Source of the DNA: Bradyrhizobium diazoefficiens
GTDB taxonomy: Bacteria; Pseudomonadota; Alphaproteobacteria; Rhizobiales; Xanthobacteraceae
Assembly: GCF_016612535.1 (NCBI RefSeq)
Contig: NZ_JAENXS010000001.1
Coordinates: forward strand, 806,001 to 870,000
Length of the DNA: 64,000 nt
Direction of reading: 5' to 3'
Shown: piece after piece, positions 9,439 through 19,826 of the stretch
Numbering within the stretch: the first letter of the stretch is position 1
How the letters are laid out: every line of letters begins with the position of its first letter
Notes under the pieces: generated by a model
Database searches by the model: none
Seen by the model: the letters and a program-made list of their open reading frames with translations, nothing else
Told to the model about the DNA's origin: nothing
Translations under genes and position numbers: made by a program

Positions 9439-10443
9439 CTAGGCGCGAAACGCGGGGATGATCTTCTGGCCGTACGTCGCGATGATGTTCTCCTCGTCTC
9501 CGTTATCCAGATAGATGTTGAACTGCGTTACGCCCGATCGCCTGAGCGCAGTCAGCTTCTCGATGTGATCGTTCGGGCTGCCAAGTACACAGAATGCGTC
9601 GACGACATCCGGCGTAATGAATTCCAAGTACGGATTGTCGCTCTGTCCATGCTTGGAATAGTCGTAGCCCTGGCGCTTTTCGACGTAAGCAGTCAGGGTG
9701 CGGGGGACGAGGTCCGTCTCCTTGCCATATTTTTCGACAATGTCGGCCACGTGATTGCCGACCATGGCCGGGAACCATTTGGTGGCCTCGAAGCACTCCT
9801 CCTGCGAGCCAAAGAACGCCGGCGCCGCAGACATCACCTTGAACTTGGTCGGATCGCGCCCGGCGCTCTTCGCGGCAGCACGGCACTGCTCGGCAAACCA
9901 TTTGCATAGGCCGGGCTCGGCAATCTGAAGAACGACGCCGTCCGCATTCTCACCGGCACACTTAAGTGCCATCGGACCATAGGCCCCGATCCAGGTGGGA
10001 AGTTCATAGCCTACCGCCCAGGGAAATTTCACGGCGCTTGGAGCGCCATCGTACCTCACCTCATCGCCCCGAACCATGGCTTTGACCGATTGAACGAACT
10101 CGGCAACTCGCTCCAGGGACGCCGGCTTCTTACCCATCACACGGCGCGAACTGTCGCCGCGACCCACCGCGATTTCGAACCTGCCCCCGGCCTGCTTCGC
10201 AAGCGAGGCGAACATCGAGGCGGCGACCGACCAGTCTCGCACGTCGGGGTTGGTGACGAGAGGCCCAAAGTGCATGTTCGACGTGTGCTCCATGCACATG
10301 GCGATGGCCGGATAGCAGTCTCGCCATAGCACGTGCGAGTCGTAAAACCAGCAGTGACTGAAACCTGCGTGTTCAGCCATCCTGACCAGATAGCGCGCGC
10401 GGTCGGCTTCAATGAAGCCCTTGAAGCAGATCCCGAAGTCCAT
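9439..10443 (-). CDS. F420-dependent LLM-family reductase, candidate pyrimidine (uracil/thymine) reductase
   Basis: The 334-residue protein has the luciferase-like TIM-barrel fold of F420 enzymes: MDFGICFKGF start, HFGPLVTNPDVRDW, GGRFEIAVGRGDSSRR and WIGAYGPMALKCAGENADGVVL. It resembles the group close to methylenetetrahydromethanopterin reductase annotated as F420-dependent. It sits between the NADPH:F420 reductase gene and the carbamoyl-amidohydrolase gene, in an operon holding every pyrimidine-degradation step except the first reduction. I infer that it reduces the 5,6 double bond of uracil and thymine with F420H2. LLM relatives such as RutA also act on uracil, but by oxygenation. Family is secure; substrate is hypothesis. 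Confidence 0.8.
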   Translation of the reverse strand: MDFGICFKGFIEADRARYLVRMAEHAGFSHCWFYDSHVLWRDCYPAIAMCMEHTSNMHFGPLVTNPDVRDWSVAASMFASLAKQAGGRFEIAVGRGDSSRRVMGKKPASLERVAEFVQSVKAMVRGDEVRYDGAPSAVKFPWAVGYELPTWIGAYGPMALKCAGENADGVVLQIAEPGLCKWFAEQCRAAAKSAGRDPTKFKVMSAAPAFFGSQEECFEATKWFPAMVGNHVADIVEKYGKETDLVPRTLTAYVEKRQGYDYSKHGQSDNPYLEFITPDVVDAFCVLGSPNDHIEKLTALRRSGVTQFNIYLDNGDEENIIATYGQKIIPAFRA

Positions 10444-10473
10444 AAGTCGTCTCCCTGAAATCGAGGCTCGAAG

Positions 10474-11169
10474 CTATTGAATGTGGCTTTTCACGCCCGG
10501 ATTCGGCCGCCAGATCCGTATCCCCGCATGCGTGAAAGGCACCTTCTTGCTGATGTTTAGGCGGATCAGAATTGCGGTAATCGCTTCAACGCACCTGGCA
10601 CTTTCGGCCGGTCCTGCATCGTAGGAGGTCACGCCGAGCTTCTGAATGAGATCCATGACCTCTGTCTTCGCTTCAAGCGAATTGCCGACGACCAGGACGT
10701 CGCAGTTGATGCTCTGATCGAGATGCGACAGGCAATGCGCCGATACGTTGTGTAGAGCGCCGACGACCGGCACGCTCTGGCCAAGAAGAGCTTGAGCGGC
10801 TTCTGTTGCGGATCCTTCCGGGGGCATCATCACGATCCGCGGATTGTCAGGTGCCAGCGGAACGGCAAGGTCGACAAGAATCTTGCCGGCAAGTTCCGCG
10901 CTTAGAGCACGCAGGGTTTCATTGTGAGCCGCAAATGGCACGGCAAGAAAGACGAACCGCTCTGCGGCCAAAAGGGCCCCCGAGTTGTCGCTTCCTTCTA
11001 TTCGGACCGCAGCCGGACAATCCGCCAGTTTCCGGTTCAGCTCACCCGCAATCTCTGCGGCGCGGCCTGCGTCTCGCGAGCCAAGCGTGACGCTTACGCC
11101 CGCGCGTGCGAAGCGAAGTGCCAGGCCTTGGCCTTGCGGTCCGGTGCCGCCCAAGATAGCGATGCTCAT
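10474..11169 (-). CDS. npdG: NADPH:F420 oxidoreductase
   Basis: The 231-residue protein has the NADP-binding start [18 protein letters not shown] and the following GSRD that reads the NADP phosphate, plus HNVSAHCL, as in archaeal and actinobacterial Fno/NpdG. It exchanges hydride between NADPH and F420. Its ATG overlaps the cofC stop by four bases. In this setting it would supply F420H2 to the LLM enzyme encoded immediately downstream, drawing NADPH possibly from the transhydrogenase at 19.8-22.7 kb. Confidence 0.9.
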   Translation of the reverse strand: MSIAILGGTGPQGQGLALRFARAGVSVTLGSRDAGRAAEIAGELNRKLADCPAAVRIEGSDNSGALLAAERFVFLAVPFAAHNETLRALSAELAGKILVDLAVPLAPDNPRIVMMPPEGSATEAAQALLGQSVPVVGALHNVSAHCLSHLDQSINCDVLVVGNSLEAKTEVMDLIQKLGVTSYDAGPAESARCVEAITAILIRLNISKKVPFTHAGIRIWRPNPGVKSHIQ

Positions 11170-11936
11170 CTGTGCGCCTCTACGATCGATGCTGCGATTT
11201 CGATTTCTTTTCCAAGGGATCGCTCGGCAACGTAAGCCGCGGGCGCCGTCTTGCCGCTGGACATACTGGCAATGTCACAATCGATGTGCCGAGCTCGATC
11301 GATCACACCCGCCAACGCAACCTGCCCCCACGAATAATCGAGCGGCGTATCCAGATCTCGAGACAGTGCTGGAAGATGCAGGCTTACCGGGGATAATCCG
11401 CAGCGTTGGGCTTCGATCAAATGCCGATCCGCCGACCCTCTGCCAAACCGAAACGTGAATGAACCAGGGATAGGAAGACACAGGCCGTTGGTTCCACCAT
11501 CGGCGGAGCGGACAACGACGACTTGATGGCGATCGGCTTGATCGAGCACTTGCGCCAACTCTTCCTGGCGCCAACTGATGATATCGCAGGGCACGACAAG
11601 GATCCGCTCGTAGCGGCGTGTCGCCGCCCACTCTGCTGCCCGCTCCACGGCCAGATTGAGCCCGCTCTCACACGGTTCGAGCAAAGCGCTTGCGCCGAGA
11701 GTCTGCGCTCGGCGCGCGATCGCCGCACTTGGCGTCACCACGAGACGCTCCAGTTCGGGGTAACAGGCTGTAAAGAACCTTTGGCTCTCATGAAAGAGCG
11801 CCAGAGCTAGACGCTGGCGTCCCTGCGCACCGACTGCCCTTTGGAGACGGGTTTTCGCTCGCATCAGGGCCTTCATAGGCATTGCCACGAGGATATTTTT
11901 CCTATGGCCCGTCCTTCCGGCATAAATGTTAGCCAT
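11166..11936 (-). CDS. cofC: Phospholactate-type guanylyltransferase (F420 synthesis)
   Basis: CofC/FbiD activates a three-carbon phosphate (2-phospholactate, phosphoenolpyruvate or 3-phosphoglycerate, depending on lineage) with GTP. The 256-residue protein shows the start region [22 protein letters not shown] (metal site) and [20 protein letters not shown]. It overlaps cofH by eight bases and npdG by four. The true substrate cannot be read from sequence; the lack of an FbiB-type reductase domain nearby argues mildly against the phosphoenolpyruvate route. Confidence 0.9.
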   Translation of the reverse strand: MANIYAGRTGHRKNILVAMPMKALMRAKTRLQRAVGAQGRQRLALALFHESQRFFTACYPELERLVVTPSAAIARRAQTLGASALLEPCESGLNLAVERAAEWAATRRYERILVVPCDIISWRQEELAQVLDQADRHQVVVVRSADGGTNGLCLPIPGSFTFRFGRGSADRHLIEAQRCGLSPVSLHLPALSRDLDTPLDYSWGQVALAGVIDRARHIDCDIASMSSGKTAPAAYVAERSLGKEIEIAASIVEAHR

Positions 11937-13173
11937 GCCGCATCTCCGTCAAATCGCGACTGCCCGATCGGTTCAGGAACGCGAGAGGATCTGACGCACG
12001 GGGCTTGAGCGGACCATGCTCTGCAGGATCGTGCTCCCTGTAATCCTCCAACGCATCGTACAACGTGCTTCTTCGACGGGGAGTCCGATTGGCGGCTCGT
12101 ATGAGTCGCACCATCTCCGACGCAGTGACTTCCTCGCCATAGTTTGCTCCGGCTGACTTCGAGATGGATTCATCCATCAACGTTCCACCAAGGTCGTTGA
12201 CACCTGCATTGAGGAGACCCGACGCCATTTCCGCTCCGAGCTTGACCCAGGAGACTTGAATATTGTCGATCCATCCGGCGAGCATGAGCCGCGCCACCGC
12301 GTGCACCTTGAGGTGTTCGTCGCCTGTCGCTCCCGGGCGCACCCCCGGTATCAAGCGCTCTACGAACAGAGGGGCCTGTGCGTGCACGAATCCCAACGGA
12401 ACGAACTCGGTGAAGCCGCCGGTGTCCTTTTGAATTGATCGGAGCAGTTCGATGTGCGACGCCCAATGGCGCGGCGCGTCGATGTGGCCGTACATCATCG
12501 TCGAAGTGCTTCGAAGCCCGATCGAATGAGCGGCTCGTATCGTCTCCACCCAGGCATCGGCCGTCAGCTTGTCTCGGGTCAACTGCCTGCGGATTTCGGT
12601 GTCGAGAATCTCGGCAGCTGTTCCGGGTATCGAGCCCAAACCCGCCTCCTTCAGTTCCTGCAACAACTCTATGACGGGCACTCTCAGCTTGCGGGCGCCG
12701 TGCCAGATTTCGAAGGGCGAGAAAGCGTGAACGTGTAGCCCCGGCACCTGCCCCTTAACGGCCCGCACCAGATCGCTGTAGTAATGGGGTGGCAGATCCG
12801 GGTGCAGCCCGCCTTGCATGCAGACTTCCGTTGCGCCGCGGTCCCAGGCGATTTGAGCCCGGTGCGCCACCTCTTCCATGCCGATCCACTGAGCATCGGC
12901 GTCTTCGCGCCTTTTCGCGAAACCACAAAATCGACAGCCCATGTAACAGACGTTCGTAAAATTGATGTTTCGGGTAACGACGAAGCTGACGACGTCTCCA
13001 ACCCTCGCTCGACGTACGTGATCGGCAGCAGCAGCAATTGCCGGAGCATCTGTGGGAAGGCCGTTCAGCAGGATTTCACCGTCCTCACGCGTTATCTCAT
13101 GCCCGCTCAACGCCCGTTCCAGGATTTCGCGGACGGTGGGGGACGCCGTGGAAAGCACGTATTCGATGTTCAT
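11929..13173 (-). CDS. cofH: Fo synthase subunit, radical SAM
   Basis: CofH joins tyrosine-derived chemistry to the ribityl pyrimidine in Fo synthesis. From ATG 13173 it has 414 residues, with the radical-SAM cluster CYMGCRFC at Cys76/80/83. This start was chosen over 13218 because GGAGGAGG lies 7 bases upstream and its ATG overlaps the cofG stop as ATGA. Other family motifs are CMQGGLHPDLP, HAFSPFEI, GSIPGTAAEIL and STMMYGHID. Fo made here contains a pyrimidine-like ring, but its precursor is the riboflavin intermediate. Confidence 0.95.
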   Translation of the reverse strand: MNIEYVLSTASPTVREILERALSGHEITREDGEILLNGLPTDAPAIAAAADHVRRARVGDVVSFVVTRNINFTNVCYMGCRFCGFAKRREDADAQWIGMEEVAHRAQIAWDRGATEVCMQGGLHPDLPPHYYSDLVRAVKGQVPGLHVHAFSPFEIWHGARKLRVPVIELLQELKEAGLGSIPGTAAEILDTEIRRQLTRDKLTADAWVETIRAAHSIGLRSTSTMMYGHIDAPRHWASHIELLRSIQKDTGGFTEFVPLGFVHAQAPLFVERLIPGVRPGATGDEHLKVHAVARLMLAGWIDNIQVSWVKLGAEMASGLLNAGVNDLGGTLMDESISKSAGANYGEEVTASEMVRLIRAANRTPRRRSTLYDALEDYREHDPAEHGPLKPRASDPLAFLNRSGSRDLTEMRHG

Positions 13174-14330
13174 GGCCGCGCCTCCTCCGTCAAACAATGC
13201 ACTTGCTTCCGAGGCCATCCGTTTTCCCCGGCCAGCCGAAACAGCGCGCTTCGTGGAGCAGGCGCAAGGAAGCGCTCACCGTCGCGGAGGTACGACGGGT
13301 ATGTGGTAAGGCGCTCCGCCAGGCCCATTCCTTTTTGGTGGCAGCGACGCTCAACCTCATCCACGGCCGGCCACGCTCGCTCGGGATTGATGTGATCAGC
13401 AGTCAAAGGCGATATGCCGCCCCAGTCGTTGATGCCCGCGTCGATGTAGCGTTCAAAGGCATCGCCGAGATTTGGCGGCGCCTGCAAGGATACCTCGACT
13501 GGCAGGATCAGGCGGGCTACGGCCAGGGTCCGCAGCATGTCATCGAGATCGGGCTCAGGCGCATCGGACATCGGCGTGCCCGCCTTGGCGCGGAAGTTTT
13601 GAACAATCACCTCCTGCAAGGTTCCGTATCTGGCTTGAATCTCGGCAAGAGCGAGCAGGCTATCGATCCGCTCAGCCCAGGTCTCTCCGATGCCGATAAG
13701 GATGCCGCTTGTCGTCGGCACGGACCATTCGCCAGCCAGCTCCAGCGTTCGCAGCCGCAGCAGAGGGGCCTTATCGGGACAACCGTGATGCGGCATGCCC
13801 TTCTTCGTCAGGCGGCGACTGGAATTCTCCAGCATGAGTCCGATGCTACCGGCGACCGAGCGAACCTTCTGCATCTCATCGGGCCGCAAGGTGCCTGCAT
13901 TCACGTGGGGAACGAGGCTGCTGTCGTTCAACACCTGACCGCACATGACCACGACGTAGTCGATCGTGCTGGCATAACCCAGGTTGCTTAGCGTCTGGCG
14001 AGCCTCTCCGTGGCGTAGCTCCGGGCGTTCTCCAAGGGAGAACAGCGCTTCCTTGCATCCGAGCTCCTCCCCTCGCAAAACGATGTCCATCACCTGGCGC
14101 GGAAGTAGATATCCAGCACCGGGTTCACCGGGTTGCTTTGCGAAGACGCAGTAGCCGCACGCCGATCGACAGAGATTGGTGAGCGGGACGAAAACCTTGC
14201 GGGAATAGGTCGTCACCTTGCCCCATTTGGCGTCGCGCAGCTCGACCGCCTCCGCCATCAATGCGTGCAGTGCTGCGCCGCTTGCGTCACCAAAGGACAG
14301 CCATGTCTCTCTCAAGCTACGTTTGGTCAT
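13170..14330 (-). CDS. cofG: Fo synthase subunit, radical SAM
   Basis: CofG completes 5-deazaflavin ring formation with CofH. The radical-SAM motif is CRSACGYC (Cys54/58/61 from ATG 14330), preceded by VFVPLTNL and followed by SLGERPE and VQNFRAKAGTPM. The start is uncertain: the frame is open to 14432, which would overlap the end of the dihydropyrimidinase gene. ATG 14330 was taken because family similarity begins just after it, though no strong ribosome site is seen. It overlaps cofH by four bases. In actinobacteria CofG and CofH are fused as FbiC; here they are separate. Confidence 0.92.
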   Translation of the reverse strand: MTKRSLRETWLSFGDASGAALHALMAEAVELRDAKWGKVTTYSRKVFVPLTNLCRSACGYCVFAKQPGEPGAGYLLPRQVMDIVLRGEELGCKEALFSLGERPELRHGEARQTLSNLGYASTIDYVVVMCGQVLNDSSLVPHVNAGTLRPDEMQKVRSVAGSIGLMLENSSRRLTKKGMPHHGCPDKAPLLRLRTLELAGEWSVPTTSGILIGIGETWAERIDSLLALAEIQARYGTLQEVIVQNFRAKAGTPMSDAPEPDLDDMLRTLAVARLILPVEVSLQAPPNLGDAFERYIDAGINDWGGISPLTADHINPERAWPAVDEVERRCHQKGMGLAERLTTYPSYLRDGERFLAPAPRSALFRLAGENGWPRKQVHCLTEEARP

Positions 14331-14367
14331 TGGGAGAACCACAAAAGGCGACAATGTCACGCGTGAA

Positions 14368-15903
<1,536 letters not shown>

Positions 15904-15907
15904 TTAT

Positions 15908-15925
15908 TCTTTCCAATCGGCCCAA
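15908..15925. promoter_or_regulatory. Degenerate second operator copy
   Basis: TCTTTCCAATCGGCCCAA matches the adjacent palindrome (read on the minus strand) at about 14 of 18 positions and lies one base from it, suggesting tandem binding sites. Confidence 0.4.
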
Positions 15926-15926
15926 C

Positions 15927-15944
15927 TTTTGCCGATTGGCAAAA
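15927..15944. promoter_or_regulatory. Operator-like palindrome upstream of the dihydropyrimidinase gene
   Basis: TTTTGCCGATTGGCAAAA has perfect seven-base arms, 123 bases upstream of the operon's first ATG. The same pattern recurs at 17360 and 29681. The CC(A/G)NNTGG core is like the RutR site of enteric bacteria, as I recall it, which fits a RutR-like regulator encoded at 18980. Confidence 0.7.
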
Positions 15945-16140
15945 CTTAGACTATGAGACTCCGGCATCCGGGACAGATACAGTTCTTGGGATTTTCACCA
16001 TCCGTATTGGTGGACAGAGCAATACAGCTATCCACCCCGCCGTTCCGACGCGGAGTAGCGGCGGGAAGAACGTCAAAACCAGAATGGCGCCGCGGGGGTC
16101 ATCGCAGCGCCATTCCTTTCACCCGGAGATCGTCAGGTGG

Positions 16141-17238
16141 TCAGAATTTCACGGTGATTCCGCCGTACACCGTCTCCTCGGTGCAGGAATTGTTGCTTAC
16201 GCCGGGCGCGACGTTGCAGACCGCGCTGGCCTTATGATCGATGCCGAATTTGTTCTGCCAGTAGCGATAGGCGACCCAGACGTCGACGAAATGAGAGTAC
16301 TTCGCGCCCCAGGCCGCCTTCGAAGCATCGAACGTCAGGCGGATCGGCTCGGAATTGAATTCCACCGCAGTCTTGGTACCCGGCAGCGGGTTGTTCTCGC
16401 TACCTTTCTGACCGTACCAGCCGGCGCGCCCACTGATCGACCAGAACTGCATTGTCTCGGGCAGGAAGCCGAGGTCCATGTAGTAGTTGGTCTCAACGGC
16501 CCATGTTGGATTGAAGCTGCGTTCACCATCCGTGAGGCAACTCACTCCCGGGACCGCGCCCGCGAAACCGCCGCCGCACTGGGTGAAGGCATTGCGGTTG
16601 TAATATTCCCAATACAACAGCGGCGACACGTTGAAATAGCCCTTGTACGGCAGGTCGAAGCCGAACTGGAGACCCGCTACTACGTCGCGCTTGGCCGGCG
16701 CCAGATACGTATTCTCGGTACTGGCGTCCATGCCGACTTCGAAGGAGACGTTGTGCAATGGCCCGACAGCGAACGCCTTCGTCTCGAAGATTTCATTCCA
16801 GCCAAGGGTGGAGCGAAACAGACCGTAGATTTCGGTAGCCCCAGCGCAGTTGGCGCCCGTCGCCACTCCCAAGCCTGGATTAAACACCACGCCGGCATTG
16901 GTACAGGGATTTGCCGGATCATTGTGATCCGACTTGAACATCGAGATCGTGAAAAAGTTCGAGCCGTAGGCCCAAAGATCGAAATGGGTAAAGGAATAGA
17001 CTTGTTTGGCAGTGGTGCCGTTGATGCTGCCGTCCGGGCGGATTGAAAACATCCCGGGGTCAGTGCCCTTGGGCATCCAGGAAAATGAAACCCGGTCGTC
17101 GATCACCAAGAAGAACGGAATATCTGGTGCCTTCTTGATGGCCTTGGCCGGAAGGTCGGCGGCCGTGGCCGAGTTCGGTCCTGGCACGGCTGCCGCCGCA
17201 AGCATGATTGCGCCGACTAGGTATGAGCGTTTCAACAT
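16141..17238 (-). CDS. Outer-membrane beta-barrel protein, possibly nucleoside/nucleobase channel
   Basis: The 365-residue protein starts with a signal peptide (MLKRSYLVGAIMLAAAAVPG, cleavage near ATAADLP) and ends in ...GGITVKF, the terminal Phe of outer-membrane barrels. Alternating aromatic strands (FTHFDLWAYGSNFFTISMF and similar) resemble Tsx-like channels, but I cannot assign the family firmly. The ATG has a GGGGGA ribosome site. A palindrome shared with the pyrimidine operon lies 122 bases upstream, so it is probably co-regulated and may admit pyrimidines through the outer membrane. Confidence 0.7.
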   Translation of the reverse strand: MLKRSYLVGAIMLAAAAVPGPNSATAADLPAKAIKKAPDIPFFLVIDDRVSFSWMPKGTDPGMFSIRPDGSINGTTAKQVYSFTHFDLWAYGSNFFTISMFKSDHNDPANPCTNAGVVFNPGLGVATGANCAGATEIYGLFRSTLGWNEIFETKAFAVGPLHNVSFEVGMDASTENTYLAPAKRDVVAGLQFGFDLPYKGYFNVSPLLYWEYYNRNAFTQCGGGFAGAVPGVSCLTDGERSFNPTWAVETNYYMDLGFLPETMQFWSISGRAGWYGQKGSENNPLPGTKTAVEFNSEPIRLTFDASKAAWGAKYSHFVDVWVAYRYWQNKFGIDHKASAVCNVAPGVSNNSCTEETVYGGITVKF

Positions 17239-17492
17239 GTAGTCCCCCTGGTTGTGACGCGACTCGATAGCTCAGGCGTTTGAGCCTGAGGCCCCAATGA
17301 CTCCCGTGCGGTCTACCGCCTCACAGCTCGTCACCCTGCAATTTTCCCACTGGCCTATTTTTTGCCATGTGGTAAAATCTCTTCAAAACAATGTGACAGC
17401 CGCCCTGGTGGCGACAGTCACAGTCATTTGAAAGTAGGCAAACCGTACTGACTATTTGACCTCCACAGTCATCAGACCTTCACGGCAAAGCG
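17239..17492. promoter_or_regulatory. Divergent promoter region, outer-membrane protein / MocR regulator
   Basis: The region holds the operator at 17360-17377 and a small hairpin, CTCAGGC / GCCTGAG, at 17271-17290 in the untranslated leader of the outer-membrane protein gene. No gene is present. Confidence 0.6.
17360..17377. promoter_or_regulatory. Operator-like palindrome between OMP and MocR genes
   Basis: TTTTGCCATGTGGTAAAA matches the 15927 and 29681 sites, with one arm mismatch. It can serve both divergent promoters. Confidence 0.65.
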
Positions 17493-18983
17493 ATGCAGTC
17501 TCTAACCGCGAGGAATACCGATCTGCGGATCGCACGGACGCTGCAGGCGATCGTCCTGGATCGATCGATTCGAGGCAGTCTGGTGGCGCAAATCGTTGCT
17601 GCTATTGAATCGCTCGTGAGCGGCGGAGCCTTGACGGCGGGCGAACGAATGCCGTCCGTGCGAAATATCGCCAGGCATCTCGAGGTAAGCACTTTCACAA
17701 TTGTGGAAGCATATGAGCGGTTGATCGCGGCTGGTTGTCTGATTTCCCGGCGTGGCTCCGGATATTTCGTAGCGAGGCGAGACTCGACCCTGGGCGCCAG
17801 GCGGCCCGCAAATGATCCCGGGATATCCTCTGAATCCGTGTCGTTGTCAGCGTTGTCCCCTGACCTTTACATGGCAAACAGCGGCAAGGTGCCGGCTGGT
17901 GTTGGTTGGTTGCCCACCCAATGGTACGGAGATGGTTGGCTTCGGGACGCTGCCCGCCAAGCGATGCGCGTCCATCCAGATCTTTTACAGGGCTACGGAC
18001 ACTCTCTCGGGTTCTTCGAACTACGTGCGCTACTTGCCAGAAAATGGCAGCAATCGATTCCAGGCGTCGAACCGGACAACATCCTGCTGACCCGTGGCGC
18101 AACTCACGCATTTGATCTTCTGCTGCAAGCTCTCACGCAGCCTGGCGACAGTGTGCTGGTCGAGGATCCGGGGTATCCGCCACTCTTGGCGTTGATCGAA
18201 CATCATGGTTGCGTACCCATTCCGGTCCCTCGTAACTCCTCCGGACTTAATATCGACGGGTTGGAGAAGTCGGCCGGGGAAATGGCGCCCAAATTGGCTT
18301 TCATTACGACCGTCCTGCACAATCCGTTGGGCACCACGTTAGACGCCGCCCAAGCACACCGCTTGTTGAAGTTGGCCGAACAGTTCGACTTCTGGCTCGT
18401 GGAGGACGATATCTTCCGGGAGCTTTCGGTGTCGGGGGCTCCGTCCTTAGCGGCGATGGATGGCCTCCGTCGCGTGATACGCGTCGACAGCACGTCCAAG
18501 ACGCTCTCACCCTTTGTGCGGGTTGGCTCGATCTGCGCGCCTGACAAATTGATTGTCGAGTTGACCAGGGTGAAGATGGTGACCGGTTTGACGTCGTCGG
18601 AGCTGGACGAACGAGTCGCCTACTGTGCCATGGCTTCGGGAGAATATAGAAGAGCGGTTTCGCGTCTCCAGACCAGGTTGGAGAGTTCGCTCACGAGAGG
18701 ATTGGAGCGTCTCGAGGCCATGGGATTGATGCCCCTGGCCCAGCCGCAGGGCGGCATGTTCATCGCAGCAAGCCTCGTTAGTGCAAACGGTGCTCCCACG
18801 AGCGGCAACTGGATTGCTCAATGCGCAGCGGCGCAGGGCCTCCTGTTGGCCCCGGCCTCTCTGTTTTCCCGGAACGTCGACGCGCCATGGTTCCGTTTCA
18901 ATGTTGCGCACCTCGATAATCCGTTGCTTCATCGCTTTTTTGTCCGGTGGCAGGACGGGTTCTTTGGAAAGTCGGAAAAATGA
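17493..18983 (+). CDS. MocR-type GntR/aminotransferase regulator
   Basis: The 496-residue protein has a winged helix (about 25-97; LTAGERMPSVRNIARHLEVS, GSGYFVARR) fused to a fold-type-I aminotransferase domain. The PLP site is intact: HNPLG at 277-281, D305 and K336 in STSKTLSPFVRVGS. MocR proteins sense amino acids or vitamin B6 through PLP chemistry. Beta-alanine or another amino-acid intermediate is a plausible effector here, by inference. It is divergent from the outer-membrane protein gene and translationally coupled (ATGA) to the RutR-like gene. Confidence 0.88.
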   Translation: MQSLTARNTDLRIARTLQAIVLDRSIRGSLVAQIVAAIESLVSGGALTAGERMPSVRNIARHLEVSTFTIVEAYERLIAAGCLISRRGSGYFVARRDSTLGARRPANDPGISSESVSLSALSPDLYMANSGKVPAGVGWLPTQWYGDGWLRDAARQAMRVHPDLLQGYGHSLGFFELRALLARKWQQSIPGVEPDNILLTRGATHAFDLLLQALTQPGDSVLVEDPGYPPLLALIEHHGCVPIPVPRNSSGLNIDGLEKSAGEMAPKLAFITTVLHNPLGTTLDAAQAHRLLKLAEQFDFWLVEDDIFRELSVSGAPSLAAMDGLRRVIRVDSTSKTLSPFVRVGSICAPDKLIVELTRVKMVTGLTSSELDERVAYCAMASGEYRRAVSRLQTRLESSLTRGLERLEAMGLMPLAQPQGGMFIAASLVSANGAPTSGNWIAQCAAAQGLLLAPASLFSRNVDAPWFRFNVAHLDNPLLHRFFVRWQDGFFGKSEK

Positions 18984-19759
18984 ACAAGAACTCAAAAACC
19001 AAGTCGAACGGAAAGCACTCTTCATCCAAGAAGCAGAGCTTGTTCACAGGGGCGATTAGCCGGCGTGCGAAACTGCGAGACGATTTGGAGCGCAAAATCC
19101 TGCTTGAGGCCGAAAAAATCTTCGCCGAGAAGGGATTTGCTGGCAGCTCGGTTGCAGAAATTGCATCCGCCGCCGATATCTCAAAACAGAATTTGATGTA
19201 TTACTTTCCGACGAAGCTCGCACTCTACAAGCGCGTTTTGGCGGATGTCTTGGAAGATTGGTTGCGTTGCATGCAGACTTTTGCGCACTCATCGCGGCCT
19301 ATCGATTTGGCGCTCATTGACTACATCAATGCGAAATTCGAGTTCTCCCGCCGCCGTCCCTTCGGATCGCGCGTGTTCGCGCTCGAGGTCATTGGCGGGG
19401 CCAAGAATTACGGTAAGGAACTGAAGGCAAAAGTGGTTCCAGCCTTGCGAGATGATATTGCAGCTCTGAACCGGTCAATTAAACCGAACGGACCGTCCTC
19501 GTTAAGCGCCGAACATCTGTTCTTTATAATTTGGGCTGCAACGCAATCCTATGCCGACTTCTCAGCCCAGATGGAGCTCATCCTCGATCGGCGACCGCTA
19601 TCAGACGCCGACTTCGACCAAGCTCGGGCGACCCTATCGCAACTGATTCTAAATACGATAAGACCATTTCTGGATTCACCCTCGTCTCGCCCGATAAACA
19701 ATATGCGGCCGCACCGACGCGAACTGGCAAAACAGCCACCCCAACAACAGCGTCCATGA
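18980..19759 (+). CDS. TetR-family regulator, RutR-like
   Basis: The 259-residue protein starts at ATG 18980, overlapping the MocR stop as ATGA. After a basic tail comes a TetR helix-turn-helix (ILLEAEKIFAEKGFAGSSVAEIASAADISKQNLMYYF, about 30-75) and a ligand domain with AKFEFSRRRPFGSRVFALE, close to the RutR subgroup. RutR is the uracil-sensing regulator of pyrimidine use in enteric bacteria. It is the best candidate to bind the TTTTGCC-N4-GGYAAAA sites. It is convergent with pntB. Confidence 0.85.
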   Translation: MNKNSKTKSNGKHSSSKKQSLFTGAISRRAKLRDDLERKILLEAEKIFAEKGFAGSSVAEIASAADISKQNLMYYFPTKLALYKRVLADVLEDWLRCMQTFAHSSRPIDLALIDYINAKFEFSRRRPFGSRVFALEVIGGAKNYGKELKAKVVPALRDDIAALNRSIKPNGPSSLSAEHLFFIIWAATQSYADFSAQMELILDRRPLSDADFDQARATLSQLILNTIRPFLDSPSSRPINNMRPHRRELAKQPPQQQRP

Positions 19760-19826
19760 CGCAGCACACGGTCCTTCCCCGCTCCGATGATGGCGATATT
19801 AGACAGTTTGTCACCGCTCGCCTTTA

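Noticed and set aside
9439..10443. RutA-type flavin-dependent uracil monooxygenase
   Set aside because: No rutB-F genes or flavin reductase accompany it, sequence features match F420-type LLM proteins, and the neighbouring hydrolases act on reduced pyrimidines.
17271..17290. Riboswitch in the leader of the outer-membrane protein gene
   Set aside because: There is only a single seven-pair hairpin without a T tract or any known aptamer core.
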